The notes: generated by a model not told the origin, from the sequence alone. DNA of 64,000 nt from Halostreptopolyspora alba (GCA_003725585.1 RJMB01000009.1:68787-132786), one strand, 5' to 3'. Positions 26,731 to 38,320 are shown, counted from the stretch's first letter. Program-made: numbers and translations.

Positions 26731-28128
26731 TTACAGGTCCGCGGGCGAGGAGAGGGTGCCGCGGACCGCGGTCGCTGCGGCGACCAGCGGCGAGACCAGG
26801 TGGGTGCGGCCTCCCTTGCCCTGGCGTCCCTCGAAGTTCCGGTTCGACGTCGACGCGCTGCGCTCGCCCGGCGTGAGCTGGTCGGGGTTCATCCCCAGGC
26901 ACATCGAGCAGCCCGCCTCGCGCCACTCGGCACCGGCCTCGGTGAAGACCTCGCCGAGCCCCTCGGCGTTGGCCTGCTCCTTGACCTTCATCGACCCGGG
27001 GACGACCAGCATCCGGACCCCGTCGGCGACCGTGCGACCACGGATGACCTCGGCCGCCGCCCGCAGGTCCTCGATCCGACCGTTGGTGCACGAGCCGAGG
27101 AACACCGTGTCGACCCCGACCTCCCGAAGCGGTGTCCCCGGAGCGAGGTCCATGTACTCCAGAGCCTTCTCGGCCGCCGCGCGCTCGCTCGGGTCGTCGA
27201 ACGAGGCGGGGTCGGGAACGACCTCGTTCAGCGGCGCGCCCTGACCCGGGTTGGTTCCCCAGGTGACGAACGGGCTGAGCTCGTCGGCGTCGATGACCAC
27301 CTCGGTGTCGAACTCGGCGTCCTCGTCGGTACGCAGGTCGCGCCAGTGGGCCACCGCCTCGTCCCACGCGGCGCCCTGGGGGGCGTGCGGGCGCCCCTTG
27401 ATGTAGTCGAACGTGGTCTCGTCCGGGGCGATCATTCCGGCCCGCGCCCCGGCCTCGATCGACATGTTGCAGATCGTCATCCGGGCCTCCATCGAGAGCG
27501 ACCGGATGGCCTCGCCGCGGTACTCGATCACGTGGCCCTGCCCCCCGCCGGTACCGATCTTGGCGATGACGGCGAGGATGATGTCCTTGGAGGTCACACC
27601 GGGTTTGAGGGTGCCGTTGACGGTGACCGCCATGGTCTTGAAGGGGCTCATCGGGAGGGTCTGGGTGGCCAGGACGTGCTCCACCTGGCTGGTGCCGATA
27701 CCGAAGGCCAGCGCACCGAACGCGCCGTGGGTGCTGGTGTGGCTGTCCCCGCAGACGACGGTCATGCCCGGCTGGGTGAGGCCGAGCTGCGGACCGACGA
27801 CGTGGACGATCCCCTGGTCGATGTCACCCATGGGGAAGAGCCGAATCCCGAAGTCCGACGCGTTCTTGCGCAACGTCTCGATCTGGGTCCGCGACACCGA
27901 GTCGGCGATGGTCCCCAGGACGTTCTCCGTCGGGACATTGTGGTCCTCGGTGGCGATGGTGAGGTCCGGGCGGCGAACGGGGCGGCCGGCCAGCCGCAGT
28001 CCCTCGAACGCCTGGGGACTGGTGACCTCGTGCACCAGGTGCAGGTCGATGTAGAGCAGGTCGGGTTCCCCCTCGGCACGTCGGACGACGTGCTCCTCCC
28101 AGACCTTCTCGGCCATCGTGCGAGCCAT
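26731..28128 (-). CDS. leuC: 3-isopropylmalate dehydratase large subunit
   Basis: A 465-residue aconitase-family protein with the [4Fe-4S] cluster. Motifs include [32 protein letters not shown] with the preceding FLGSCTNG cysteine, and [14 protein letters not shown] supplying the other cluster cysteines. GGAGG lies 10 nt before the ATG 28128. It is the first gene of leuCD and is divergent from an IclR regulator of the NdgR/LtbR type that controls leuCD in other actinobacteria. Confidence 0.97.
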   Translation of the reverse strand: MARTMAEKVWEEHVVRRAEGEPDLLYIDLHLVHEVTSPQAFEGLRLAGRPVRRPDLTIATEDHNVPTENVLGTIADSVSRTQIETLRKNASDFGIRLFPMGDIDQGIVHVVGPQLGLTQPGMTVVCGDSHTSTHGAFGALAFGIGTSQVEHVLATQTLPMSPFKTMAVTVNGTLKPGVTSKDIILAVIAKIGTGGGQGHVIEYRGEAIRSLSMEARMTICNMSIEAGARAGMIAPDETTFDYIKGRPHAPQGAAWDEAVAHWRDLRTDEDAEFDTEVVIDADELSPFVTWGTNPGQGAPLNEVVPDPASFDDPSERAAAEKALEYMDLAPGTPLREVGVDTVFLGSCTNGRIEDLRAAAEVIRGRTVADGVRMLVVPGSMKVKEQANAEGLGEVFTEAGAEWREAGCSMCLGMNPDQLTPGERSASTSNRNFEGRQGKGGRTHLVSPLVAAATAVRGTLSSPADL

Positions 28129-28171
28129 TGGCGACGCCTCCTCGCGTCTCGACGTCTTCGGTTACGAAAGT

Positions 28172-28203
28172 CCGCCCCGCTGGCGCGCCCCGCCAGCGGG
28201 CGG
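28172..28203 (-). promoter_or_regulatory. Hairpin in the leuC leader within the leuC-ndgR intergenic region
   Basis: CCGCCCCGCTGGCG (28172-28185) and CGCCAGCGGGCGG (28191-28203) pair along 13 bp with one bulged C and a 5-nt loop. It lies 44 nt upstream of leuC on the leader strand, without a T-tract or a leucine-rich leader peptide, so simple attenuation is not supported. The 160-bp gap also holds the divergent promoters and, by analogy, NdgR operator sites; TTGATA at 28285-28280 on the minus strand could be a -35 for leuC. Confidence 0.4.
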
Positions 28204-28288
28204 CCATTGACGCGTTCTCCGTGGTCACGAACCCGTTGGGAATCCGGATGGAGTTGCGTACCAAATAGCGAGACGGCAATATCAAGCT

Positions 28289-29023
28289 ATGGACAACTCT
28301 AGCGCATCCAGCGGTGTCGGTGTCTTGGACAAGACGATGTCCGTGCTCGACGCCCTGGAATCCGGCCCGGCGTCACTGGCCCGGCTCGTACGGATCACGG
28401 GGCTGGCCAGGCCCACCGCGCACCGGCTGGCGGTCGCCCTGGAGCGGCACCGGATGGTCACCCGCGACAGCCAGGGCCGGTTCGTGCTCGGACCCCGCCT
28501 GGGAGAGCTCTCCATCGCCACCGGGGAGGATCGACTGCTGGCCGCGGCCAACCCGGTGCTCGCGCAGCTGCGCGACCTCACGGGCGAGAGCGCCCAGCTC
28601 TACCGTCGACAGGGCGACGTGCGGGTGTGTGTCGCCGCGGCCGAACGCGCCAGCGGCCTTAGGGACACGGTACCGGTGGGCAGCGAACTCCCGATGAACG
28701 CGGGGTCGGCGGCCCAGGTGCTGCTGGCGTGGGAGGACACCGAGCGCATCCGCCGCTCGCTGCGCGGCGCGCGTTTCAACGCGGCCACCCTCACCCAGGT
28801 CCGCCGCCGCCGGTGGTCGCAGAGTGTGGGCGAACGCGAGCACGGTGTCGCCTCGGTCTCGGCCCCGATCTCGGGTCCCGGCGGGCGGGTCATCGCGGCG
28901 GTCTCGGTGTCCGGACCGATCGAGCGCCTGACCCGGTCCCCCGGCCGGCTGCACGCCCAGGCCGTGACCGCCGCCGCGGAGAAGATCACCGAGGCGCTGC
29001 ACACCCAGGAGGCACCGTCCTGA
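28289..29023 (+). CDS. ndgR: IclR-family regulator, NdgR/LtbR type
   Basis: A 244-residue IclR regulator: winged helix N-terminus (VLDKTMSVLDALESGP, then ITGLARPTAHRLAVALERHRM as the recognition region) and a C-terminal effector domain with GSELPMNAGSAAQVLLAW and GVASVSAPISGPGGRVIAAV. NdgR in Streptomyces and LtbR in Corynebacterium regulate leuCD and amino-acid metabolism, and they lie divergent to leuCD exactly as here. Assignment rests on family and synteny. Confidence 0.9.
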   Translation: MDNSSASSGVGVLDKTMSVLDALESGPASLARLVRITGLARPTAHRLAVALERHRMVTRDSQGRFVLGPRLGELSIATGEDRLLAAANPVLAQLRDLTGESAQLYRRQGDVRVCVAAAERASGLRDTVPVGSELPMNAGSAAQVLLAWEDTERIRRSLRGARFNAATLTQVRRRRWSQSVGEREHGVASVSAPISGPGGRVIAAVSVSGPIERLTRSPGRLHAQAVTAAAEKITEALHTQEAPS

Positions 29024-29232
29024 CCGCCTCATCGCCCGACCGATTTTTCGACAGGTGATCGTGCTGTTTTAACTCTTCTGGAGCGTGAAAGTAGGAAGGA
29101 CTTCACGATCGCCGCCCACGGGCGAAGCGCTCTCACCCGAAGCTCTCCGGAAATTCCACGAAAAGCCCCACGGCTACGGAAAGCCACAGCTACCATCCGA
29201 AGAGTAGAGGCATGAGTCCGCTGAAGAGGTAG

Positions 29233-31497
<2,265 letters not shown>

Positions 31498-31573
31498 CGC
31501 TCCGGTGGTGTGGCCCCTCACTCCGGGGCGGGCCACGGCCCACCACGGCACCCGTACCGGGCGGGTGAACCAC

Positions 31574-31604
31574 GGGGGTGGGGAGCGGTCGGGTCCCCAC
31601 CCCC
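31574..31604. terminator. Bidirectional terminator after geosmin synthase
   Basis: GGGGGTGGGGA (31574-31584) and TCCCCACCCCC (31594-31604) form an 11-bp stem with a 9-nt loop, between the convergent stops of the geosmin synthase and sugar dehydrogenase genes. No clear T-tract. Confidence 0.6.
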
Positions 31605-31636
31605 ACCGGTTTCGGCGCGTCCCGGTGCGGGAGCGC

Positions 31637-32758
31637 TCACCGCAACGGCACCCCCAGGATGCGGTCGTCACCCTCGTTGGGTTCCCCGCGGCCGTCGTGG
31701 TTGCTCGTGCTGACCCACAGCTCGTCGCCGTCCGGAACGGCCTCAACGTGGCGGAGCCGGCCGTACTCGCCCCGCCAGTGCTCCACCGGCTCGCCGACGG
31801 GATCGTCGGCGTCCCCGGTCAGCGGAACCCGCCAAAGCCGTTCACCGCGCAGAGCGGCGACCCACAACGAACCGCCGGCGATCGCGGCGCCGCTCGGGGA
31901 CGCCTCCGCGGGATCCCACACCACGACCGCGTCGATGTACTCCTCGTCTCCGGGGGCGCCCGTGGCCTCGGGCCAACCGTAGTTACCGCCCGGCTCGATC
32001 ACGTTGACCTCGTCGTCGACATCGGCGCCGAACTCGACGGCGAACATCTGGGCGTCGGAGTCCCAGGCCAGGCCCTGCACGTTGCGGTGACCGTAGCTGT
32101 ACACCTCGTTACCGAACGGGTTGTCGTCGGGGACGTCACCGTCCGGTGTCAGACGCAGGATCTTGCCGGCGAGTGAGCCGGTGTCCTGGGCCAGGGCACT
32201 CCGCTGGGCGTCGCCGGTGCTCGCGTAGAGCATGCCGTCGGGACCGAACGCGATACGGCCTCCATTGTGGGCGCTGCCGCTCGGGATCCCGTCGAGGATC
32301 ACCTCGGGCTCGCCGAGCTCACCACCCTCGAAGGGCATGCGGAGGATCCGGTTGTCACCGCCGGTCGTGACGTAGACGTACACGTGGGGGTCGGACTCGA
32401 ACTCGGGGGACAGCGCCAACCCGAGCAGCCCGCCCTCGCCACCGGGTTCGGCTTCGTCCACCGTGCCGACCTCGCTGACATCACCCTCGGGGGTGACCCG
32501 GACGATCCGGGTGGTGTCGCGTTCGGTAACGAGAGCGTCACCGTTCGGGAGGAACTCGTAATCCCAGGGAACCTCCAGCCCGGTGGCGACATCGGTGGGC
32601 TCCGCCGGGGAGACGTCCTCCCCGGAGGTGTCACCGCCGGTGCTCGACTCGCCGTCGGACCCCCCGGGCGCGCACGCCATCAGAACGGTGAGCGCGCCCA
32701 CAGCCGCCACGGCCTTGGCGGCGTCTCGTGTGCCGTTCCGGTGGAACTCTACGGACAT
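31637..32758 (-). CDS. PQQ-dependent sugar (aldose) dehydrogenase-like lipoprotein
   Basis: About 373 residues. The N-terminus has a hydrophobic stretch ending in LTVLMAC (lipobox), then an acidic Gly/Ser linker, then a six-bladed propeller of the GSDH family: LEVPWDYEFLPNGDALVTERD, GEGGLLGLALSPEFESDPHVYVY, SGSAHNGGRIAFGPDGMLYAST, YSYGHRNVQGLAWD and GGNYGWPEATG. The AHNGG histidine and GHRN motif fit the soluble aldose dehydrogenase active site. It should be an outer-face lipoprotein oxidising sugars with PQQ; no PQQ genes are in the window. ATG 32758 is chosen although its RBS is weak. Confidence 0.88.
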   Translation of the reverse strand: MSVEFHRNGTRDAAKAVAAVGALTVLMACAPGGSDGESSTGGDTSGEDVSPAEPTDVATGLEVPWDYEFLPNGDALVTERDTTRIVRVTPEGDVSEVGTVDEAEPGGEGGLLGLALSPEFESDPHVYVYVTTGGDNRILRMPFEGGELGEPEVILDGIPSGSAHNGGRIAFGPDGMLYASTGDAQRSALAQDTGSLAGKILRLTPDGDVPDDNPFGNEVYSYGHRNVQGLAWDSDAQMFAVEFGADVDDEVNVIEPGGNYGWPEATGAPGDEEYIDAVVVWDPAEASPSGAAIAGGSLWVAALRGERLWRVPLTGDADDPVGEPVEHWRGEYGRLRHVEAVPDGDELWVSTSNHDGRGEPNEGDDRILGVPLR

Positions 32759-32831
32759 GCCCCAGTGTCGCCCGGCGGCGCGCCCGGCATCAACCAGGCT
32801 TGCGGGCCTCCCGGGGAAACACCGAACCGCC

Positions 32832-33323
32832 TCAGCGCGCCGCGCGGGCGAGGCGATCGCCGGCGCTTCGGGTCTCGCGGGTGACCGGGCGCGTCCCCAG
32901 TGCCCTGCCGAGCCCCATGCGCGGGATATCGACGTAGATCGCCTCGTATCCCCGACTGTCCGGGGACTGTGGCACGCCGATCTCGTAGACCTCGTGCCAG
33001 ATTCCCGCCGAGCCGTCCCGACGGCGGTAGAACTCCCGCCAGGCGCGGGCGTGCCCGCTCTCGTGCGCGTAGCGCATGAGCTCCTCGGTACTTCGCCAGT
33101 ACTGCACCGAGGTGAGCCCCCGCGCCCCGACCAGGGTGCGGCTGTGCAGTAGTCCCCGTTCGGGGGCGGCCAGCAGCTCGGCCTCCATCTCACGGAACGC
33201 CGTGGTGAGCCACCACCAACGGCGCGGTCTGAGTAGGGCGTTCGCCCGGAACCCGAGCAGGAACAGGGTCAGGGTCTCCCGCGGTTCGGTGGTCGTGGTC
33301 CCACTCGCGATCTCCGTCACCAC
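32832..33323 (-). CDS. DUF4188 protein
   Basis: About 163 residues, matching DUF4188 (haem-degrading-monooxygenase-like alpha/beta barrel): LTLFLLGFRANALLRPRRWW, FREMEAELLAAPERGLLHSR, SVQYWRSTEELMRYAHE and GIWHEVYEI. The family often lies beside a MerR regulator, as here, where the two are divergent across a strong palindrome; it may respond to an organic stressor, which is inference. Two consecutive GTG codons (33323, 33320) can start it, directly after a GGGGGA tract. Confidence 0.85.
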   Translation of the reverse strand: MVTEIASGTTTTEPRETLTLFLLGFRANALLRPRRWWWLTTAFREMEAELLAAPERGLLHSRTLVGARGLTSVQYWRSTEELMRYAHESGHARAWREFYRRRDGSAGIWHEVYEIGVPQSPDSRGYEAIYVDIPRMGLGRALGTRPVTRETRSAGDRLARAAR

Positions 33324-33333
33324 TCCCCCATTT

Positions 33334-33373
33334 GGATAGTGAAACTCTCTAATATTGGAGAGTAGTACTATCC
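33334..33373. promoter_or_regulatory. Nested 40-bp palindrome in the DUF4188/MerR divergent promoter region
   Basis: Outer arms GGATAGT (33334-33340) and ACTATCC (33367-33373), inner arms ACTCTC (33344-33349) and GAGAGT (33358-33363), 3-nt unpaired steps between them, and an 8-bp AT-rich centre. The symmetry lies between the two divergent start codons; ACTAT-like sequences on each strand could act as -10 elements. This is the expected place for the MerR protein to bind. Confidence 0.75.
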
Positions 33374-33397
33374 AGAAAGAAGTGAAAGGGGGTTCTG

Positions 33398-34039
33398 GTG
33401 CGCGTCTCCGAACTGAGCCGACACAGTGGCGTACCGGTCGCGACGATCAAGTACTACCTGCGCGAGGGTCTGCTACCGAAGGGCGAGGCGACCTCGGCGA
33501 CCCAGGCGGTCTACTCCGAGACCCACCTGCGGCGATTGCGGTTGATCCGAGCCCTGGTGGAGGGCAGCGGGGTACCTCTGACGAAGGTCCGCGCCATCCT
33601 GGACGCGCTCGACGACACCGGTGTCGACCTACACCACCTGCTGGGCACGGTGCAGTACGCGCTCACCCCCGAAACCACACCAACCGACACCCCCGAATGG
33701 CGCGAGGCGGAGCGAAACACCGAGGAACTTCTCGCCCGGCTCGGCTGGCGGGTGAGCCCCTCCTCGCCCGCGCGGCCACGACTCACGCACGCGATCGCGA
33801 CCGTGATGGGACTCGGCTACCAGGTCGGTCCGCGAACGCTGGACACCTACGCCAACGCCGCGCACATGACGGCGGAACGCGACCTCGACCGGATCGACCC
33901 CGCCGCACCACGCGAGCGGGCGGTCGAGCACGTGGCGATCATCACCGCCCTCATGGACCAGATGCTCGTCGCGCTGCGCGCACTGGCCCAGGAGGACGTG
34001 TCGGCCCGGCGCCTTCGCGGTACCGACGCGCGGTACTGA
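33398..34039 (+). CDS. MerR-family transcriptional regulator
   Basis: A 213-residue regulator with the MerR winged helix at the N-terminus: MRVSELSRHSGVPVATIKYY, LREGLLPKGE and the HLRRLRLIRALVEGSGVPL second helix. The rest is a mostly helical effector region without the MerR metal cysteines, so the inducer is more likely an organic molecule. GAAAGGGGG precedes GTG 33398. It is divergent from DUF4188, the likely target, and probably autoregulated through the palindrome between them. Confidence 0.9.
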   Translation: MRVSELSRHSGVPVATIKYYLREGLLPKGEATSATQAVYSETHLRRLRLIRALVEGSGVPLTKVRAILDALDDTGVDLHHLLGTVQYALTPETTPTDTPEWREAERNTEELLARLGWRVSPSSPARPRLTHAIATVMGLGYQVGPRTLDTYANAAHMTAERDLDRIDPAAPRERAVEHVAIITALMDQMLVALRALAQEDVSARRLRGTDARY

Positions 34040-34099
34040 CGGGAGGCGAGGTCACCGCGACGGATCACCGGACCACCGGGACCTTGCCTGAGAAGCCGG

Positions 34100-34438
34100 T
34101 CACCGGGGCTCGAAGACCACCGTGACCTCGTCCCCGTCCAGGGACTCCACCGTGGCCGTGTAGCCGCCCAGCTCGGCGGTCTCGCCCTCACCGAGCTCCG
34201 CCGAGACCTCGTCGCCGAACGGGCCCGCCATGACCGTGGCCGACTCTCCGGGAGTGATCTGCCGGACCCCGTAGCGGTCACCGTTGCTGAACTCGTCGTC
34301 GTAGGCGGAGTTGGTGGTGAGCGTGCACACGTCGTTCTCGCACGACTGGGTGTGGTACTGGCAGGCCGTCAGGGCGAGTGCGGTCGCGGCGAGAACGCCG
34401 GCCAGGGCCACGACTCGGCGGGAGCGCGGGGGGATCAT
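34100..34438 (-). CDS. Small hypothetical lipoprotein
   Basis: A 112-residue predicted lipoprotein. The N-terminus has Arg residues, a hydrophobic core and the lipobox ALTAC with Cys26, followed by QSCENDVCTLTTN, where two cysteines could form a disulfide. The C-terminal part is beta-rich with GESATVMAGPFGDEVSAELG. ATG 34438 has GAGGAGG upstream. I do not recognise the family. It is convergent with the MerR gene. Confidence 0.72.
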   Translation of the reverse strand: MIPPRSRRVVALAGVLAATALALTACQYHTQSCENDVCTLTTNSAYDDEFSNGDRYGVRQITPGESATVMAGPFGDEVSAELGEGETAELGGYTATVESLDGDEVTVVFEPR

Positions 34439-34574
34439 CCGGTTCCTCCTCGGGTCTCGCGGAACTCCACCCCGGTCCGACGCACGCGCGGCGGGCATCG
34501 TTCACCCCGCACCGGAAACGGTGGGGACCATCGCCCATGGTGCCGCGACGCCGTGAACCACCACCGTCCACTGG

Positions 34575-34647
34575 TACCCCCGAGCGGATTCGAACCGCCG
34601 TCTCCGCCTTGAGAGGGCGGTGTCCTCGGCCACTAGACGACGGGGGC
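34575..34647 (-). tRNA. tRNA-Glu (anticodon CUC)
   Basis: A 73-nt cloverleaf reading GCCCCCG at the 5' end and pairing with CGGGGGT at the 3' end. The anticodon stem-loop CCGCC-CTCTCAA-GGCGG gives anticodon CTC; the T-arm is GGCGGTTCGAATCCGC. CCA is encoded immediately after the discriminator (34574-34572). It is nearly identical to the neighbouring copy. Confidence 0.95.
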
Positions 34648-34724
34648 CCACAGTCGAACCGCACCCGTACCGCACGCCCACCCCGGTGGGGCGCGGCGAG
34701 CGTCACCGGGACGGCTCAACCCCA

Positions 34725-34754
34725 GAAAAAGGCTCCCATCGAGCATGGGAGCCT
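34725..34754 (-). terminator. Rho-independent terminator between the two tRNA-Glu genes
   Basis: AGGCTCCCAT (34730-34739) and ATGGGAGCCT (34745-34754) make a 10-bp perfect stem with a 5-nt loop. On the minus strand it is followed by TTTTT, so it terminates transcription coming from the tRNA-Glu at 34765-34837. The downstream tRNA-Glu then probably has its own promoter. Confidence 0.85.
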
Positions 34755-34764
34755 CTCACTGTCG

Positions 34765-34837
34765 TACCCCCGAGCGGATTCGAACCGCCGTTACCGCCTT
34801 GAGAGGGCGGCGTCCTAGGCCACTAGACGACGGGGGC
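34765..34837 (-). tRNA. tRNA-Glu (anticodon CUC), second copy
   Basis: Same 73-nt cloverleaf and CUC anticodon as the copy at 34575, differing at a few positions in the D-arm/anticodon-stem junction and variable region. Its 3' end is followed by CGA, so CCA is not encoded. A terminator with a T-tract follows it. Confidence 0.95.
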
Positions 34838-34916
34838 CCACAACCGCGTTTTCACACGCGACCGAGCCGCTGAACGACTCGTGGTGACGATCCGGACACG
34901 TGTCCGGTTGCCACTG

Positions 34917-34988
34917 CTGGGGTACCAGGACTCGAACCTAGACTAACTGAACCAGAATCAGTCGTGCTGCCGATTACACCATACCCCA
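34917..34988 (-). tRNA. tRNA-Gln (anticodon CUG)
   Basis: A 72-nt cloverleaf with acceptor arms TGGGGTA/TACCCCA, D-arm region GGTGTAATCGGCAGC, anticodon loop TTCTGGT giving CTG, and T-arm TAGGTTCGAGTCCTG. CCA is not encoded. It lies next to gltX and two tRNA-Glu genes; the clustering with glutamyl-tRNA synthetase is typical, and Gln-tRNA(Gln) would be made by GatCAB (gatB and gatA lie in this window). Confidence 0.95.
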
Positions 34989-35096
34989 GTGCTACGCGGG
35001 AGTCCGCCCCGTGGAGGGCTTCGCTCCCTTCGGCGCAGCCATTACTCTAGCGGACGTCGCGACTGCTCGCGAACTGGTTCCGCCACCGCCCCGCGC

Positions 35097-36548
35097 TCAG
35101 GAGTCCGTGCCGGCACCGGAGTCGGTCTCGGCGAGCTTGGTCAGCGCCGCGCGCAGCCGCTCCCGAACGGGCTCCCGCCCCAGCAGCTCCAGCGACTCGA
35201 ACAGGGGCAGCCCCACGGTTCGGCCGGTGACCGCCACCCGCACCGGGGCTTGGGCCTTGCCCAACTTCAACCCCTGGGCCTGGCCCACCTCCTCCAGCGC
35301 GGACTTCAGCGACGTCGCCTCCCAGGCCAGGTCGGGGTCGGCGAACCGCTCCAGCGCAGCTGTGAGCATCGCCGGCGCGACCTCCGGCTTCATCGCCTTG
35401 GCCCAGCTCCTCTCGTCCTCCACGGGCTCGTCGAGGAACAGGAAGTCGACGTTGCCCACGATCTCGCTGAGTACCGCCACGCGGGTTTGGGCCAGCGGGG
35501 CGATGGCGGCGAAGACCTCCTCGTCGAAGTTCTTCTCCGGCCACGGGGCACGCTCGGGGGTGAGCCACGGCCGACACCGCTCGACGAACTCGTCCACGCT
35601 GAGCGCCCGGATGTACTCGCCGTTGAAGGCGCGCAGCTTCTGCTCGTCGAAGAACGCGCTCGAACTGTTCACGTCGGACACCCGGAACAGCCGCTCCATC
35701 TGCGACCACGGCATGATCTCCCGGTCGTCCCCAGGCGCCCACCCCAGCAACATCAGGTAGTTGACCATCGCCTCGGGAAGGAACCCCTCGTCCTGGTAGG
35801 TCTCCAGGGCCACCTTGTCGCGCCGCTTGGACAGCTTCTGCCGCTTCTCGTTGACGATCACCGGCAGGTGCGCCCACACCGGCGGGTCCTGCCCCAGCGC
35901 CCGCCACAGCAGCTGCTGCTTGGGCGTGTTGGACAGGTGCTCCTCACCCCGGATGACGTGGGTGATCCCCATCTCGACGTCGTCGACGACGTTGGCCAGC
36001 GCGAACAATGGGGACCCGTCGGCGCGGGCGACGACGAAGTCCTCGATCGTGGCGTTGTCGAACTCCACCCGGCCACGGATCTGGTCCGCCACCACCGTCG
36101 ACCCGTCGTCGGGCACCCGGAACCGCAGCGCCCGCCCGGGCCCGGGCTCCAACCCCCGGTCACGACAGAACCCGTCGTAGCCCAGGTGGGGGTTGTCGCG
36201 CCGCTGCCGAACCATCTCACGGGTGCAGTCGCAGTAGTAGGCGCGCCCCTCCTCGGCCAGCCGCTCGGCGGTCTCGCGGTGCTTGCCGGCGTAGTCGGAC
36301 TGGAAGTAGGGCCCCTCGAAATGGGGATCCTCTTTGTGGATCCCCAACCACTCCAGGGCGCTGATGATGCCCTCGGTCCACTCGGGCTTGTTGCGCGCGG
36401 CGTCGGTGTCCTCGACGCGGAGCACGAACCGACCGTCGGCGCTCTGCCGGGCCAACGCCCAGTTGAACAGCGCGGAGCGGGCGCTACCGACGTGGAACAT
36501 GCCGGTGGGGGACGGGGCGAACCGGGTACGGGTCACAGTCTCAGTCAC
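35097..36548 (-). CDS. gltX: Glutamyl-tRNA synthetase
   Basis: A 483-residue class I synthetase. The HIGH-type motif lies in [20 protein letters not shown] and the KMSKS-type motif is KLSKRRDK. Other hallmarks are [14 protein letters not shown] and [13 protein letters not shown]. It probably also charges tRNA-Gln with Glu, completed by the GatCAB amidotransferase. The start is GTG 36548 ([14 protein letters not shown]). Its substrate tRNAs lie directly downstream. Confidence 0.96.
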   Translation of the reverse strand: MTETVTRTRFAPSPTGMFHVGSARSALFNWALARQSADGRFVLRVEDTDAARNKPEWTEGIISALEWLGIHKEDPHFEGPYFQSDYAGKHRETAERLAEEGRAYYCDCTREMVRQRRDNPHLGYDGFCRDRGLEPGPGRALRFRVPDDGSTVVADQIRGRVEFDNATIEDFVVARADGSPLFALANVVDDVEMGITHVIRGEEHLSNTPKQQLLWRALGQDPPVWAHLPVIVNEKRQKLSKRRDKVALETYQDEGFLPEAMVNYLMLLGWAPGDDREIMPWSQMERLFRVSDVNSSSAFFDEQKLRAFNGEYIRALSVDEFVERCRPWLTPERAPWPEKNFDEEVFAAIAPLAQTRVAVLSEIVGNVDFLFLDEPVEDERSWAKAMKPEVAPAMLTAALERFADPDLAWEATSLKSALEEVGQAQGLKLGKAQAPVRVAVTGRTVGLPLFESLELLGREPVRERLRAALTKLAETDSGAGTDS

Positions 36549-36636
36549 GGCCCCAGCCTACTGGGACACGCGCCGGGAGGCGGGGAACCGGCAGTTCAGC
36601 CGGCCCACCGCCGCCTCGGGGCGCGCGGCGTCGGGG

Positions 36637-37434
36637 TCACTCGCGCGTGGTGACCCGGTTGGACAGTTCACCGACCCTCTCGACCGTGACCGTCATGTCC
36701 TGGCCCACCCCGATCGGGCCAACCCCCGCCGGGGTTCCGGTGAGGACCACGTCACCCGGCAGCAGCGTCATGAACGAGGTGATGTAGGACACCACCGAGG
36801 GGATGTCGTGGATGAAGCTCGCCGTACGGCCGTCCTGGCGTAGCTCCCCGTCAACCGTGGTGGTCACCCGGAGATCGCTGGCCTCCTCCAGGCTCAGTCC
36901 CGTCTCGACCCACGGGCCGATGGGGCAGAAGGAGTCGAATCCCTTGGCCCGGGTCCACTGCTTGTCGGTCTGCTGCAGGTCGCGCGCGGTGACGTCGTTG
37001 GCGCAGGTGTAGCCGAAGATGACGTCCTTCACCCGATCGCGCGGAAGCTCGCGGCACACCCGGCCGATGACGATCGCCAGCTCCCCCTCGAAGTCGACGC
37101 GTTGCGAGATCTCCGGGTGGAAAACGGGGTCGCCGGGACCGGTGACCGCGGTCGAGGGCTTGAGAAAGACAACGGGGGCGTCGGTGGGATCACCGGTGAC
37201 ACTGGCCATCTCGGCGATGTGGTCCGCGTAGTTCTTGCCGATACACACCACCTTGCTCGGCAAAACGGGCGACAGCAGCCGGACGTCCTCGAGCTTGGCA
37301 CGCTCCCCGGTGAGCTGGACGTTGCCGAGCAGCGGGTGCCCGCTCATCCGGGAGACGTACTCCTGTCCGCCCTCCTCCGCGTCGATCAGGCCGAAGCCGA
37401 CATCCTCTCCCGACGAGAATCTCGCGATACGCAA
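36637..37434 (-). CDS. Fumarylacetoacetate hydrolase-family protein
   Basis: A 265-residue FAH-fold enzyme. The core CIGKNYADHIAEM, PVVFLKPSTAVTGPGDPV, VDFEGELAIVIGR (metal ligands Glu) and GYTCANDVTARDLQ, ending with GDVVLTGTPAGVGPI, are all present. Such proteins hydrolyse or decarboxylate 2-keto acids (for example acylpyruvates or oxaloacetate); the exact substrate cannot be read from sequence. TTG 37434 is the start, with GGAGAG upstream. It often lies before gltX in actinomycetes. Confidence 0.9.
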   Translation of the reverse strand: MRIARFSSGEDVGFGLIDAEEGGQEYVSRMSGHPLLGNVQLTGERAKLEDVRLLSPVLPSKVVCIGKNYADHIAEMASVTGDPTDAPVVFLKPSTAVTGPGDPVFHPEISQRVDFEGELAIVIGRVCRELPRDRVKDVIFGYTCANDVTARDLQQTDKQWTRAKGFDSFCPIGPWVETGLSLEEASDLRVTTTVDGELRQDGRTASFIHDIPSVVSYITSFMTLLPGDVVLTGTPAGVGPIGVGQDMTVTVERVGELSNRVTTRE

Positions 37435-37572
37435 AGCTCTCCTACCTCACGGGTCCACACGCTGCGTTCGCAGTCAACACTAGCGAGCCAGCGCAGCACC
37501 GGTGTCGAGGTAGCGCGATCTCGTCGTCCCGATGCCGGCCAAGCGGTGTCGGCCGGGGGCCGCGGGGTGGGC

Positions 37573-38283
37573 TCAGCCGCCCGAGCCGACCTCGGTGACC
37601 GCCCGCTCGATCCGCTCGGCGAGTTCGATGTCACGCGTCGTCACCGCGCCCACGGAGCCGGTGCGCACCGTGAAGCGGATCCCACCCTCGACGCGCTCAC
37701 GGTGGGCCGGATGCTCCAGCTCACGCCCGATGCGGTCGACGGCGCCCTCCAACGGGGGCAGCCTGTCCTGGGGTAGTCGCACCTCCCGCGTGAGGCCGCC
37801 GGTGTCACCCTCCCACTCCGGCAGCCGCCCCAGAGCGGTGCGCAGGGTCTGGCTGTCGAGGCGGCTCGGCGCCCCGGTGGCGCCCGCGTCGGCGCGTCCG
37901 GCCGCGCCGACCGGGTCGGCGGCCCACTCCGCCAGCTCCTCCGGGAGTTCCCGGGCGAGCGTGGCTCCCAGGTCGGGCGAGGATTCGGCGATCCCGGAGA
38001 GCACGAGGCGCGCCAGATGCAGTCCTCGCTCCGGTGGGCAGTCCAGCGCGCGGCCCACCTCAAGGGCGAGTTCCCCGGACTCGGAGACGGGCTCGGGCCG
38101 GTCGCCCTCGGGGACGGTAGCCAGGGAGGTCGGCAGGCTCGCGGCGAGGCCGGTCCGCGCGTCCGGGCCCACGTGCGGGCCCAGGACGGTCACGACGGCC
38201 TCGACCGCCGCGCGGGCCTCCTCGGGGCCGGAGACGCCCCCGCGCGAGGCCACGCGGTCGACCAGCTCCCTGTGTTCGATCAT
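37573..38283 (-). CDS. DUF2267 protein fused to a pterin-4a-carbinolamine-dehydratase-like domain
   Basis: A 236-residue protein. Residues 1-110 form a DUF2267 domain (EARAAVEAVVTVLGPHV, SLPTSLATVP, GLHLARLVLSGIAESS). After an Ala/Gly-rich linker, residues about 142-230 resemble pterin carbinolamine dehydratase: LRTALGRLPEWEGDTGGLTR, then a helix ending in LEHPAHRERVEGG and FTVRTGSVGAVTTRDIELA. One usual catalytic His of the PCD HHP motif appears altered (EHPAH), so catalysis is uncertain. GGGGAGAG precedes the ATG. Lies 37 bp after another DUF2267 gene, probably one operon. Confidence 0.82.
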   Translation of the reverse strand: MIEHRELVDRVASRGGVSGPEEARAAVEAVVTVLGPHVGPDARTGLAASLPTSLATVPEGDRPEPVSESGELALEVGRALDCPPERGLHLARLVLSGIAESSPDLGATLARELPEELAEWAADPVGAAGRADAGATGAPSRLDSQTLRTALGRLPEWEGDTGGLTREVRLPQDRLPPLEGAVDRIGRELEHPAHRERVEGGIRFTVRTGSVGAVTTRDIELAERIERAVTEVGSGG

Positions 38284-38320
38284 CGGCCCTCTCCCCTTCC
38301 GCCCGGATGTGACCGGGTCC

